Shown here: piece after piece, positions 8,545 through 16,465 of the stretch | How the letters are laid out: every line of letters begins with the position of its first letter | How positions within the stretch are numbered: the first letter of the stretch is position 1 | DNA from: Streptomyces sp. CB03234 | GTDB lineage: Bacteria; Actinomycetota; Actinomycetes; Streptomycetales; Streptomycetaceae | Reading direction: 5' to 3' | Length of the DNA stretch: 64,000 nucleotides | Assembly (NCBI RefSeq): GCF_001905885.1 | Contig: NZ_LIYH01000005.1 | Location: 186,001 to 250,000 of the forward strand | Translations under genes and position numbers: made by a program | Notes under the pieces: generated by a model | Databases searched by the model: none | Told to the model about the DNA's origin: nothing | What the model saw: only the letters and a program-made list of their open reading frames with translations

Positions 8545-9261
8545 ATGAGCAGGCGCTCAGGCATCCTCGAGTTCGCCGTCCTCGGCCTGCTCCGCGAAGC
8601 CCCGATGCACGGTTACGAGCTGCGCAAACGGCTCAACACCTCGTTGGGGATCTTCCGGGCCTTCAGCTACGGGACCCTCTACCCCTGCCTCAAGACACTG
8701 GTCGCAAACGGCTGGTTGATCGAGGAACCGGGCAGCGCTCCCGAGGACGCTCTCGCCGCCTCGCTCGCCGGGCGCCGGGCCAAGATCGTCTACCGGCTGA
8801 CGGCCGAAGGTAAGGAGCACTTCGAGGAGCTCCTGTCCCACACCGGTCCGGATTCCTGGGAGGACGAGCACTTCGCCGCCCGTTTCGCCTTCTTCGGGCA
8901 GACGGAGCGCGAGGTACGTATGCGGGTGCTGGAAGGCCGGCGCAGCCGCCTGGAGGAGCGTCTGGAGAAGATGCGAGCCTCCCTGGCGCGGACGCGCGAG
9001 CGCCTGGACGACTACACGCTTGAGCTGCAGCGGCACGGCATGGAGTCCGTGGAGCGCGAAGTGCGCTGGCTGAACGAGCTCATCGAGAGCGAGCGGGCGG
9101 GGCGGGATCAGCGACGATCCGGCTCCGAGACCCCGGAGGCCGGCCAGGCCCCCGAGGGCCCCGCCGGCGCTCAGCAGGACGACACATCTGGAGAGACGGG
9201 CGGCCTGCCCCGGCACGGGGGCAGTACCCGGCCGGATCCGTCCGACGACACCGCCAAGTGA
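8545..9261 (+). CDS. PadR-family transcriptional regulator
   Basis: A 238-residue regulator. The N-terminal winged helix is clear: 'ILEFAVLGLLREAPMHGYELRKRL' and 'SYGTLYPCLKTLVANGWL', with the usual PadR wing up to about residue 95. A charged coiled-coil dimerisation region (about 125-185) and a disordered Gly/Pro/Asp-rich tail follow. The ATG is preceded by GGAGGAGG. It sits upstream of the inositol-phosphate synthase gene on the same strand, 49 nt apart with a small GCCCTGC/GCAGGGC hairpin between. It probably controls itself and possibly ino1. The effector is unknown. Confidence 0.9.
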   Translation: MSRRSGILEFAVLGLLREAPMHGYELRKRLNTSLGIFRAFSYGTLYPCLKTLVANGWLIEEPGSAPEDALAASLAGRRAKIVYRLTAEGKEHFEELLSHTGPDSWEDEHFAARFAFFGQTEREVRMRVLEGRRSRLEERLEKMRASLARTRERLDDYTLELQRHGMESVEREVRWLNELIESERAGRDQRRSGSETPEAGQAPEGPAGAQQDDTSGETGGLPRHGGSTRPDPSDDTAK

Positions 9262-9310
9262 GGCCCTGCGACCTGCAGGGCTTCGAAGATCAACACAGGG
9301 AGCAACCGGA

Positions 9311-10393
9311 ATGGGTTCGGTTCGCGTAGCCATCGTCGGCGTGGGCAACTGCGCCGCCTCGCTGGTGCAGGGCGTCGAGTACTACAAGGACGCCGACCCG
9401 GCGGCCAAGGTGCCGGGTCTGATGCACGTCCAGTTCGGCGACTACCACGTCGGGGACGTGGAGTTCGTCGCGGCCTTCGACGTCGACGCGAAGAAGGTCG
9501 GGCTGGACCTCGCGGACGCGATCGGTGCCAGTGAGAACAACACGATCAAGATCTGCGACGTGCCGTCGACGGGTGTGACCGTCCAGCGCGGCCACACCCT
9601 GGACGGTCTGGGCAAGTACTACCGCCAGACCATCGAGGAGTCCTCCGAGGCCCCGGTCGACGTCGTCCAGGTCCTCAAGGACAAGCAGGTCGACGTCCTC
9701 GTCTGCTACCTGCCGGTCGGCTCCGAGGACGCGGCGAAGTTCTACGCCCAGTGCGCCATCGACGCCAAGGTCGCCTTCGTCAACGCTCTCCCGGTCTTCA
9801 TCGCCGGCACCAAGGAGTGGGCGGACAAGTTCACCGAGGCCGGCGTGCCGATCGTCGGTGACGACATCAAGTCGCAGGTCGGCGCCACCATCACGCACCG
9901 CGTGATGGCGAAGCTGTTCGAAGACCGCGGTGTCCGTCTCGAGCGCACCATGCAGCTGAACGTCGGCGGCAACATGGACTTCAAGAACATGCTCGAGCGT
10001 GACCGCCTGGAGTCCAAGAAGATCTCGAAGACGCAGGCCGTCACCTCGCAGATCCCCGACCGCGACATGGGTGACAAGAACGTCCACATCGGTCCGTCGG
10101 ACTACGTCGCCTGGCTGGACGACCGCAAGTGGGCCTACGTCCGCCTCGAGGGCCGAGCCTTCGGTGACGTCCCGCTGAACCTGGAGTACAAGCTCGAGGT
10201 CTGGGACTCGCCCAACTCGGCCGGTGTCATCATCGACGCCCTGCGCGCCGCGAAGATCGCCAAGGACCGGGGCATCGGCGGCCCGATCCTCTCCGCGTCC
10301 TCGTACTTCATGAAGTCCCCGCCGGTCCAGTACTTCGACGACGAGGCCTACGAGAACGTCGAGAAGTTCATCAAGGGCGAGGTCGAGCGCTAA
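9311..10393 (+). CDS. ino1: Inositol-3-phosphate synthase
   Basis: A 360-residue NAD-dependent synthase converting glucose 6-phosphate to myo-inositol 1-phosphate (3-phosphate numbering), the first step to phosphatidylinositol and, in actinomycetes, mycothiol. The Rossmann motif 'VGVGNCAASLVQG' is at residues 8-20. Family blocks include 'GDDIKSQVGATITHR' and the C-terminal 'LEVWDSPNSAGVIIDALR'. Length matches the short actinobacterial type. The ATG follows GGGAG. Mycothiol is the buffer of the thiol-stress system to which the trxBA genes in this window belong. Confidence 0.95.
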   Translation: MGSVRVAIVGVGNCAASLVQGVEYYKDADPAAKVPGLMHVQFGDYHVGDVEFVAAFDVDAKKVGLDLADAIGASENNTIKICDVPSTGVTVQRGHTLDGLGKYYRQTIEESSEAPVDVVQVLKDKQVDVLVCYLPVGSEDAAKFYAQCAIDAKVAFVNALPVFIAGTKEWADKFTEAGVPIVGDDIKSQVGATITHRVMAKLFEDRGVRLERTMQLNVGGNMDFKNMLERDRLESKKISKTQAVTSQIPDRDMGDKNVHIGPSDYVAWLDDRKWAYVRLEGRAFGDVPLNLEYKLEVWDSPNSAGVIIDALRAAKIAKDRGIGGPILSASSYFMKSPPVQYFDDEAYENVEKFIKGEVER

Positions 10394-10410
10394 GGCTCCA
10401 CCCCACTCGA

Positions 10411-10445
10411 CGAAGGTCCCCGTGGCATCTGCCCGGGGGCCTTCG
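10411..10445 (+). terminator. Terminator behind ino1
   Basis: A 12-bp stem (10411-10422 with 10434-10445, one G-U pair) starts 17 nt after the ino1 stop. It overlaps the upstream region of the MFS gene, which argues against the earliest GTG start of that gene. Confidence 0.75.
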
Positions 10446-10466
10446 CCGTATGTGACCCTTGCTGCC

Positions 10467-11735
10467 ATGCCTGTCGTACGTGATCTGCGCGTACTCCTGC
10501 GCCTGACGAACTTCCGCCGCCTGCTGGCCGTACGACTGCTCTCCCAGTGCGCCGACGGGGTCTATCAGGTCGCCCTCGCCACGTACGTCGTCTTCTCCCC
10601 CGAGAAGCAGGCCTCGCCCGCCGCGATCGCCTCCGCCATGGCGGTCCTGCTGCTGCCGTACTCGTTCGTCGGCCCGTTCGCCGGCGTCCTGCTGGACCGC
10701 TGGCAGCGCCGCCAGGTCTTCCTGTACGGGAACCTGCTGCGCGCGCTGCTCGCCGGCGGCACGGCGTTCCTGATCCTCGCCTCCGTGCCGGACTGGCTCT
10801 TCTATGTCTCGGCGCTCTCCGTCACGGCCGTCAATCGGTTCGTCCTCGCCGGGCTCTCCGCATCACTGCCCCGGGTGGTGGACGCCGACCGGCTCGTGAT
10901 GGCCAACTCGCTGTCGCCCACCGCCGGCACGCTCGCCGCCACCGCGGGCGGCGGGCTCGCCTTCGTCGTACGGCTGGTGGTCGCCGATTCCGACGCGGCG
11001 GTGGTGCTGCTGGGCGCCGGCCTCTACCTGTGCTCGGCCCTCGCCTCGCTGCGCATGGGCCGCGGCCTGCTCGGCCCCGACCCGGACGTGGTGCAGCCCC
11101 GGCTGGGGGCGGCACTGGCCTCGACGGCCCATGGGCTGGTCGACGGGCTGCGCCATCTGGCCCAGCGGCGGGTGGCGGCCCGGGCGCTCGCCGCGATGAC
11201 GGTGATGCGCTTCTGCTACGGCGCGCTGACCGTGATGGTGCTGATGCTCTGCCGGTACGCGTGGACGTCGACCCAGTCGGAGGGGCTCGCGTTGCTGGGC
11301 CTGGCCGTCGGCATCTCGGGGGCCGGGTTCTTCGCCGCCGCGGTGCTCTCACCGTGGGCGGTCGAGCGGCTGGGGCAGGGCGGCTGGATGGTGGTGTGCG
11401 CCGGGACAGCCGCCGTGCTGGCACCAGCGCTCGGGCTGCCCTTCGCCCCCGTACCCATACTGATCGCCGCCTTCGTGCTCGGGCTCGTCACCCAGGGCAC
11501 CAAGATCGCGACGGACACAGTGGTGCAGCTCGCCGTCGACGACGCGTACCGGGGACGGGTCTTCTCGCTCTACGACGTGCTCTACAACGTGGGCTTCGTC
11601 GGCGCGGCCGGCATTTCCGCGCTGATGCTGCCGTCCGACGGCCGGTCCGTCCCCCTGGTCGTTCTGGTCGCCGCCCTCTACGCGGGCGTCGCCGCCATGC
11701 TGCTGCGTTGGAGGCGCACCGGATCTTTGCTATAG
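10467..11735 (+). CDS. Major facilitator superfamily transporter
   Basis: A 422-residue polytopic membrane protein with about twelve hydrophobic segments. The loop 2-3 signature is present as 'GVLLDRWQRRQVFLYGN', typical of MFS_3/drug-exporter-like permeases. The substrate cannot be told from sequence. I start it at ATG 10467 (MPVVRDLRVLLRLTNF). An in-frame GTG at 10422 lies inside the ino1 terminator. The ribosome binding site is weak for either choice. The next gene follows after 44 nt. Confidence 0.82.
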   Translation: MPVVRDLRVLLRLTNFRRLLAVRLLSQCADGVYQVALATYVVFSPEKQASPAAIASAMAVLLLPYSFVGPFAGVLLDRWQRRQVFLYGNLLRALLAGGTAFLILASVPDWLFYVSALSVTAVNRFVLAGLSASLPRVVDADRLVMANSLSPTAGTLAATAGGGLAFVVRLVVADSDAAVVLLGAGLYLCSALASLRMGRGLLGPDPDVVQPRLGAALASTAHGLVDGLRHLAQRRVAARALAAMTVMRFCYGALTVMVLMLCRYAWTSTQSEGLALLGLAVGISGAGFFAAAVLSPWAVERLGQGGWMVVCAGTAAVLAPALGLPFAPVPILIAAFVLGLVTQGTKIATDTVVQLAVDDAYRGRVFSLYDVLYNVGFVGAAGISALMLPSDGRSVPLVVLVAALYAGVAAMLLRWRRTGSLL

Positions 11736-11779
11736 CGTGCACGCGTCAATCTGACGATCACACGCCACGGGGGACACCT

Positions 11780-12337
11780 ATGACGTATCCGCCACAACCG
11801 GGCTCCGGGCCCTACGGCCAGCCAGGGCCCTACGGCCAGCAGCCGCCTCAGCCCGGCTACGGATACCCGCAACAGCAGCAGCCCGGCCACGGCCATCCGC
11901 AGCAGCAGGCGCCTTATGGCGCACCGCAGCAGCAGATGCAGCCGCCACCGCCTCAGCAGTGGTCGGCCGCACCTCCGCCGCCGCCTCCGCCTCCGTCCCG
12001 GCATGGCGGCATAGGCATCATGAAGATCCTCAAGGGCATCGTCATCGTGATCGGCGTCATCGTCATCGCGGTCGGTTACTTCATGAGCCGGGACGACGCC
12101 GACCAGGCGGAAGCCGGCGATTGCATGAAGAACAACGGGACGATGGTGTCACCCGACCTCCAGGTGGTGGAGTGCGGTGGGACCGACGCCGCGTTCAAGG
12201 TCGTCGAGGTGATCCCCGACACCGTGGACACCGAGCTCTGCAAGGGCAAGTCCGACATCGGCTATCAGGAGCGGACCAGCGGCCGACGCAGCTCGGGCAA
12301 GCAGTTCGTGCTCTGCATAGACGAGATCAAGAAGTAG
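11780..12337 (+). CDS. LppU/SCO3897-family membrane-anchored protein
   Basis: A 185-residue protein. A Pro/Gln/Gly/Tyr-rich N-terminal third (repeated GYGYPQQQQPG-type and PPPPP runs) is followed by one transmembrane segment (about residues 82-98, 'ILKGIVIVIGVIVIAVGYF'). A small extracellular domain with three cysteines ('GDCMKNNG', 'VVECGG', 'TELCKGK', plus a fourth in 'FVLCIDE') follows, suggesting disulphides. This architecture and the position beside pcnB match the family named after LppU and SCO3897. Function is unknown. Confidence 0.8.
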   Translation: MTYPPQPGSGPYGQPGPYGQQPPQPGYGYPQQQQPGHGHPQQQAPYGAPQQQMQPPPPQQWSAAPPPPPPPPSRHGGIGIMKILKGIVIVIGVIVIAVGYFMSRDDADQAEAGDCMKNNGTMVSPDLQVVECGGTDAAFKVVEVIPDTVDTELCKGKSDIGYQERTSGRRSSGKQFVLCIDEIKK

Positions 12338-12357
12338 CACGCATGACGAAGGGCGAT

Positions 12358-12371
12358 GTTTCACGTGAAAC
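12358..12371. promoter_or_regulatory. parS site (ParB-binding)
   Basis: Exact GTTTCACGTGAAAC in the convergent gap between the LppU-like gene and pcnB. A second copy starts 47 bp away. Confidence 0.93.
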
Positions 12372-12404
12372 ATCGCCCTTCGTCGTGTGCGCCCCCGCCG
12401 TCAT

Positions 12405-12418
12405 GTTTCACGTGAAAC
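12405..12418. promoter_or_regulatory. parS site (ParB-binding)
   Basis: Second exact GTTTCACGTGAAAC in the same gap, 17 nt past the pcnB stop codon. The two arms CATGTTTCA/TGAAACATG could also act as a small hairpin for the two convergent genes. Confidence 0.93.
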
Positions 12419-12434
12419 ATGACCCGGTTCCCGC

Positions 12435-13877
12435 TCAGCTCTGAGTCGCCCACCACTCCTTGAGCGCGGCGACGGCATCGTCGTACTCCATCGGTCCGTT
12501 CTCCAAGCGCAGCTCCAACAGGAACTTGTACGCCTTGCCGACGGCGGGCCCGGGGCGGATCCCCAGGATCTCCTGGATCTGGTTGCCGTCCAGGTCGGGG
12601 CGGATGGCGTCCAGCTCCTCCTGTTCCTGGAGCTTCGCGATGCGGTCCTCCAGCCCGTCGTAGGCGCGGGAGAGAGCGGCCGCCTTGCGCTTGTTGCGGG
12701 TGGTGCAGTCCGAGCGGGTCAGCTTGTGCAGGCGGCTCAGCAGCGGACCGGCGTCGCGCACATAGCGGCGTACGGCGGAGTCGGTCCACTCGCCGGTGCC
12801 GTACCCATGGAAGCGCAGGTGCAGCTCCACCAGACGCGAGACGTCCTTGACCATGTCGTTGGAGTACTTCAGCGCGGTCATGCGCTTCTTGGTCATCTTC
12901 GCGCCGACCACCTCGTGATGGTGGAAGGAGACCCGGCCGTCCGGCTCGAAGCGCCGGGTGCGCGGCTTGCCGATGTCATGCAGCAGCGCCGCCAGCCGCA
13001 GGACCAGGTCCGGGCCGTCCTCTTCGAGGTCGATGGCCTGCTCGAGCACGATGAGCGAGTGCTCGTAGACGTCCTTGTGCCGGTGGTGCTCGTCGCTCTC
13101 CAGCCGCAGTGCGGGCAGCTCGGGCAGCACACGCTGGGCGAGACCGGTGTCGACCAGCAGGCCCAGACCCTTGCGCGGGTGCGCGGAGAGGACCAGCTTG
13201 TTGAATTCATCCCGTACGCGCTCAGCGGAGACGATCTCGATCCGCTCGGCCATCCCCTTCATCGCGTCCACGACGTCGGGAGCGACCTCGAAGTCGAGCT
13301 GGGCGGCGAACCGCGCGGCGCGCATCATGCGCAGCGGATCGTCGGAGAAGGAGTCCTCGGGCGTCCCCGGCGTCCGCAGGACACGCTGCGCCAGGTCCTC
13401 CAGGCCGCCGTGCGGATCGATGAACTCCTTCTCCGGCAGCGCGACGGCCATCGCGTTGACCGTGAAGTCACGACGGACCAGGTCCTCCTCGATGGAGTCG
13501 CCGTAGGACACCTCCGGCTTGCGTGAGGTCCTGTCGTACGCCTCGGAGCGGTACGTCGTGATTTCGATCTGGTAGCCGCCCTTGTGCGCGCCCACCGTGC
13601 CGAAGGCGATCCCGACCTCCCACACCGCGTCGGCCCATGGCCGGACGATCTTCAGAACGTCCTCGGGGCGGGCATCGGTAGTGAAGTCCAGGTCATTGCC
13701 GAGCCGACCAAGCAGTGCGTCCCGTACCGAGCCACCGACCAGGGCAAGGCTGAACCCGGCCTCCTGGAAGCGGCGGGCAAGATCGTCGGCTACGGGGGAC
13801 ACGCGCAGTAGTTCACTGACCGCGCGGCGTTGCACCTGGCTCAGTGCAGTCGGGTTGTCTTCGTTGGCGTTCGGCAC
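12435..13877 (-). CDS. pcnB: CCA tRNA nucleotidyltransferase / poly(A) polymerase family
   Basis: A 480-residue nucleotidyltransferase that adds or repairs the CCA end of tRNA; bacterial relatives can also add poly(A). The class II head is clear: 'LALVGGSVRDALLGRLGNDLDFTTDA' with the DxD metal ligands, and 'RRDFTVNAMAV'. The HD domain follows: 'LAALLHDIGKPRTRRF'. I start at GTG 13877 (MPNANEDNPTALSQVQRR), where similarity begins, although no strong ribosome binding site precedes it; an earlier GTG at 13937 adds a basic low-complexity stretch. It is divergent from the DUF6049 gene. Same order as Mycobacterium tuberculosis Rv3907-Rv3910, without the NUDIX gene. Confidence 0.92.
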   Translation of the reverse strand: MPNANEDNPTALSQVQRRAVSELLRVSPVADDLARRFQEAGFSLALVGGSVRDALLGRLGNDLDFTTDARPEDVLKIVRPWADAVWEVGIAFGTVGAHKGGYQIEITTYRSEAYDRTSRKPEVSYGDSIEEDLVRRDFTVNAMAVALPEKEFIDPHGGLEDLAQRVLRTPGTPEDSFSDDPLRMMRAARFAAQLDFEVAPDVVDAMKGMAERIEIVSAERVRDEFNKLVLSAHPRKGLGLLVDTGLAQRVLPELPALRLESDEHHRHKDVYEHSLIVLEQAIDLEEDGPDLVLRLAALLHDIGKPRTRRFEPDGRVSFHHHEVVGAKMTKKRMTALKYSNDMVKDVSRLVELHLRFHGYGTGEWTDSAVRRYVRDAGPLLSRLHKLTRSDCTTRNKRKAAALSRAYDGLEDRIAKLQEQEELDAIRPDLDGNQIQEILGIRPGPAVGKAYKFLLELRLENGPMEYDDAVAALKEWWATQS

Positions 13878-14082
13878 AACAGAAAAGGGTACGTGCCCGG
13901 GCCCGGGGCAGCGTCCCGGTTTTCGGCGGCCCGGCACCCAGCTCTCAGGTTCTTCCCCACCACGCTTCTCCGATCATGTGGAGCAGTCCGCGGCACTTAG
14001 CCACCGCGCACCTCGTTACCATGCGTGGACGCAGGAACCGACGAACCACCAACGGCAACAGACGACGAGGACGGGCGAGCGC

Positions 14083-16419
14083 GTGGCCGAGGCGGCAGAC
14101 TTCCAGAGCACGAGTCGCTCTCCTGCCCGGCGGTGGCTACGGCGTACGGCCTCCGCCATCGTCAGTGTGCCGCTACTGGCGGGCCTGCTGTACGTCCCCT
14201 CGGCGCCCCCCGCCTCCGCCGCGGAGAAGGCCGCTGAATCCCGCACCGTCGATGTGTCCCTGGACACGTTCACGCCCTCCACGCCGGTCGAGGGGGACAC
14301 CCTCACGATCAGCGGCACGGTGACCAATGAGGGCAAGGAGACGGTCAACGGGGCGCAGGTGGACCTGCGTGTGGGGTCGCGCATGTCCAGCCGGGGCGAG
14401 ATCGACGCGGTGGCCAAGCGCGCCGGCTTCGCACCGGCCAATGACGGCGCGGCGCTGGGCGGCCCGTACAGCATCAAGATCCCGAAGCTGGCGGCCGGCC
14501 TCAGCAAGGACTTCAGCATCGCCGTGCCGGTCGAGAAGCTGGGGCTCGACGAGGACGGTGTCTACCAGCTCGGCGTCTCCCTCTCGGGCCGGACCGGGAG
14601 CGCCCCGTACGCCCAGGTGCTGGGCATCGAGCGGACCTTCCTGCCCTGGCAGCCGGAGGCCACGGAGAAGAAGACCCCTGTCACCTATCTCTGGCCGTTG
14701 ATCTCCTCGACACACCTCTCCGCGGAGACCGGCTCGGACGATCAGCAGACGCCGGTGTTCGAGGACGACGACCTGGCCGCCGAGCTGGCCCCGGGCGGAC
14801 GGCTGGAGCGGCTCGTCTCCCTCGGTGCCGAGCTGCCCGTCACCTGGGTCGTCGACCCGGACCTGCTCGCCACCGTCGACGCGATGACCGGGAACTACCA
14901 GGTGAAGGATGGGAACGAACGGGTCCCTGGCAAGAACCAGGCCGTCGCCAAGCAGTGGCTGAACGCCCTCGACAAGGCGGTGCAGGGCAGCAAGGTGATC
15001 GCGCTGCCGTACGCGGACCCCGACCTGGCCTCCCTCGCCCACCGGGGCAAGGACGTGTCCGGCTCGTTGAGCCATCTGCAGTCGGCCACGGAGGTCGCCG
15101 AGTCCACCGTCGAGACCATCCTCCATGTGAAGCCGTCCGTGGACTTCGCCTGGCCGGTCGACGGAGCGGTCGACCCCTCGATCGTCGACGTCGCCACCTC
15201 GGCCGGCGCCGACAAGGTGATCGCCCGCAGCGACAGCGTCCGCGACGAGCTGCCCTACACGCCCACCGCCGCCCGGCCCATCGGCGGCGGAACCACCGCC
15301 GTCGTCGCCGACGCGTCACTGTCCACGGCCTTCCAGGGCGACATGACCGGGGCGGGCGACTCCACCCTGGCCGTCCAGCAGTTCCTGGCCCACACGCTGG
15401 CCGTGACCCAGCAGCAGCCGGGCAAGCTCCGCAGCATCGTCATCGCACCGCAGCGGATGCCGACCACCGCGCAGGCCCACGCGATGGCGACCGCGGTGCG
15501 CGCCCTGTCCGCGCAGCGCTGGACGCAGCCCAGCGACCTGATCGAGGCGGCCGCGGCCAAACCGGACGACCGAGCCACGACGAAGGTGCCGGCCGCCAGG
15601 AAGTACCCGGCCCAGCTGCGCAAGCAGGAGCTGACCGTCCAGGCCTTCCAGGACATGAAGACCACCCAGGACACCCTGGACAACTTCAAGGTCATCCTGA
15701 CGATGGCGTCCCGGGTGGTGACGCCCTTCGGCAACGCGATCAACCGGGACATGTCGACGTCCTGGCGCGGCCGTGGCGCGCCCGCCAAGGCGTACCGGGC
15801 GAGCGTCCAGCAGCATCTGCTCGACCTCACCACCGAGGTACAGCTGATCGAGAAGTCGGACCTGACCCTGTCGGGCCGCAGCGCCACCATTCCCGTCACC
15901 GTGCAGAACCAGCTCCTGCAGGACGTCGAGCACCTGGTGCTGCGCCTGACATCGACCAAGCCGACCCGCCTGAAGCTGAACGGCGGCAACGCCGTGGCCG
16001 AACTTCCGGTGAAGATCGCCGGTGGCCACAGCCAGTCGGTGAAGTTCACGGCCTCTGCAAACGCCAACGGCCCGGTCCCGATGACGGCCCAGCTGTACAC
16101 GGAGGACGGCAAGCCGTACGGCAAGCCGATGAACTTCACGGTCAAGGTCTCCGAGATCACGCCGACGGTGATGCTGGTGATCGCCGGCGGGTTCCTGCTG
16201 CTCGCTCTCGCCGGTATCAGGATGTACACGCACCGCAAGCGCACCGCGGCACGCGAGGCCGACGCGGAGGCGCAGTCCGGGACCGGGGCGCGGACGGAGC
16301 CCGAGACCTCCGGTGGGGCCGCGCGGGGCGCGGATCCCGAGCAGCCGAGTGACCCGACACCGGACACCGGAGCGCAAAGCACCGACCCGTCGGGCCAGGG
16401 TGAGAAAGTGGACCGTTGA
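14083..16419 (+). CDS. DUF6049-family secreted, membrane-anchored protein
   Basis: A 778-residue protein beginning at GTG 14083 after a GAGGACGGG site. A basic start and signal peptide (about 20-47, ending PPASAAE) precede a large extracellular region, with an immunoglobulin-like 'TPVEGDTLTISGTVTNEGKE' domain first. One C-terminal transmembrane segment follows ('VMLVIAGGFLLLALAGIRMY', about residues 694-713), then a disordered acidic tail. It corresponds to the gene between pcnB and mviN in actinomycetes (Rv3909 position), implying a role with the lipid II flippase. The function is not established. It ends 46 nt before murJ, so they are likely co-transcribed. Confidence 0.88.
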   Translation: MAEAADFQSTSRSPARRWLRRTASAIVSVPLLAGLLYVPSAPPASAAEKAAESRTVDVSLDTFTPSTPVEGDTLTISGTVTNEGKETVNGAQVDLRVGSRMSSRGEIDAVAKRAGFAPANDGAALGGPYSIKIPKLAAGLSKDFSIAVPVEKLGLDEDGVYQLGVSLSGRTGSAPYAQVLGIERTFLPWQPEATEKKTPVTYLWPLISSTHLSAETGSDDQQTPVFEDDDLAAELAPGGRLERLVSLGAELPVTWVVDPDLLATVDAMTGNYQVKDGNERVPGKNQAVAKQWLNALDKAVQGSKVIALPYADPDLASLAHRGKDVSGSLSHLQSATEVAESTVETILHVKPSVDFAWPVDGAVDPSIVDVATSAGADKVIARSDSVRDELPYTPTAARPIGGGTTAVVADASLSTAFQGDMTGAGDSTLAVQQFLAHTLAVTQQQPGKLRSIVIAPQRMPTTAQAHAMATAVRALSAQRWTQPSDLIEAAAAKPDDRATTKVPAARKYPAQLRKQELTVQAFQDMKTTQDTLDNFKVILTMASRVVTPFGNAINRDMSTSWRGRGAPAKAYRASVQQHLLDLTTEVQLIEKSDLTLSGRSATIPVTVQNQLLQDVEHLVLRLTSTKPTRLKLNGGNAVAELPVKIAGGHSQSVKFTASANANGPVPMTAQLYTEDGKPYGKPMNFTVKVSEITPTVMLVIAGGFLLLALAGIRMYTHRKRTAAREADAEAQSGTGARTEPETSGGAARGADPEQPSDPTPDTGAQSTDPSGQGEKVDR

Positions 16420-16465
16420 GCGATGTCGTGGCCGGTCGGCCGGGGACGATGAGGTGGGGTAAACC

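Noticed and set aside
12149..12373. Several ORFs starting MFHVKH near 12.4, 21.5 and 26.7 kb
   Set aside because: They are readings of parS sites on the wrong strand or frame of real genes.
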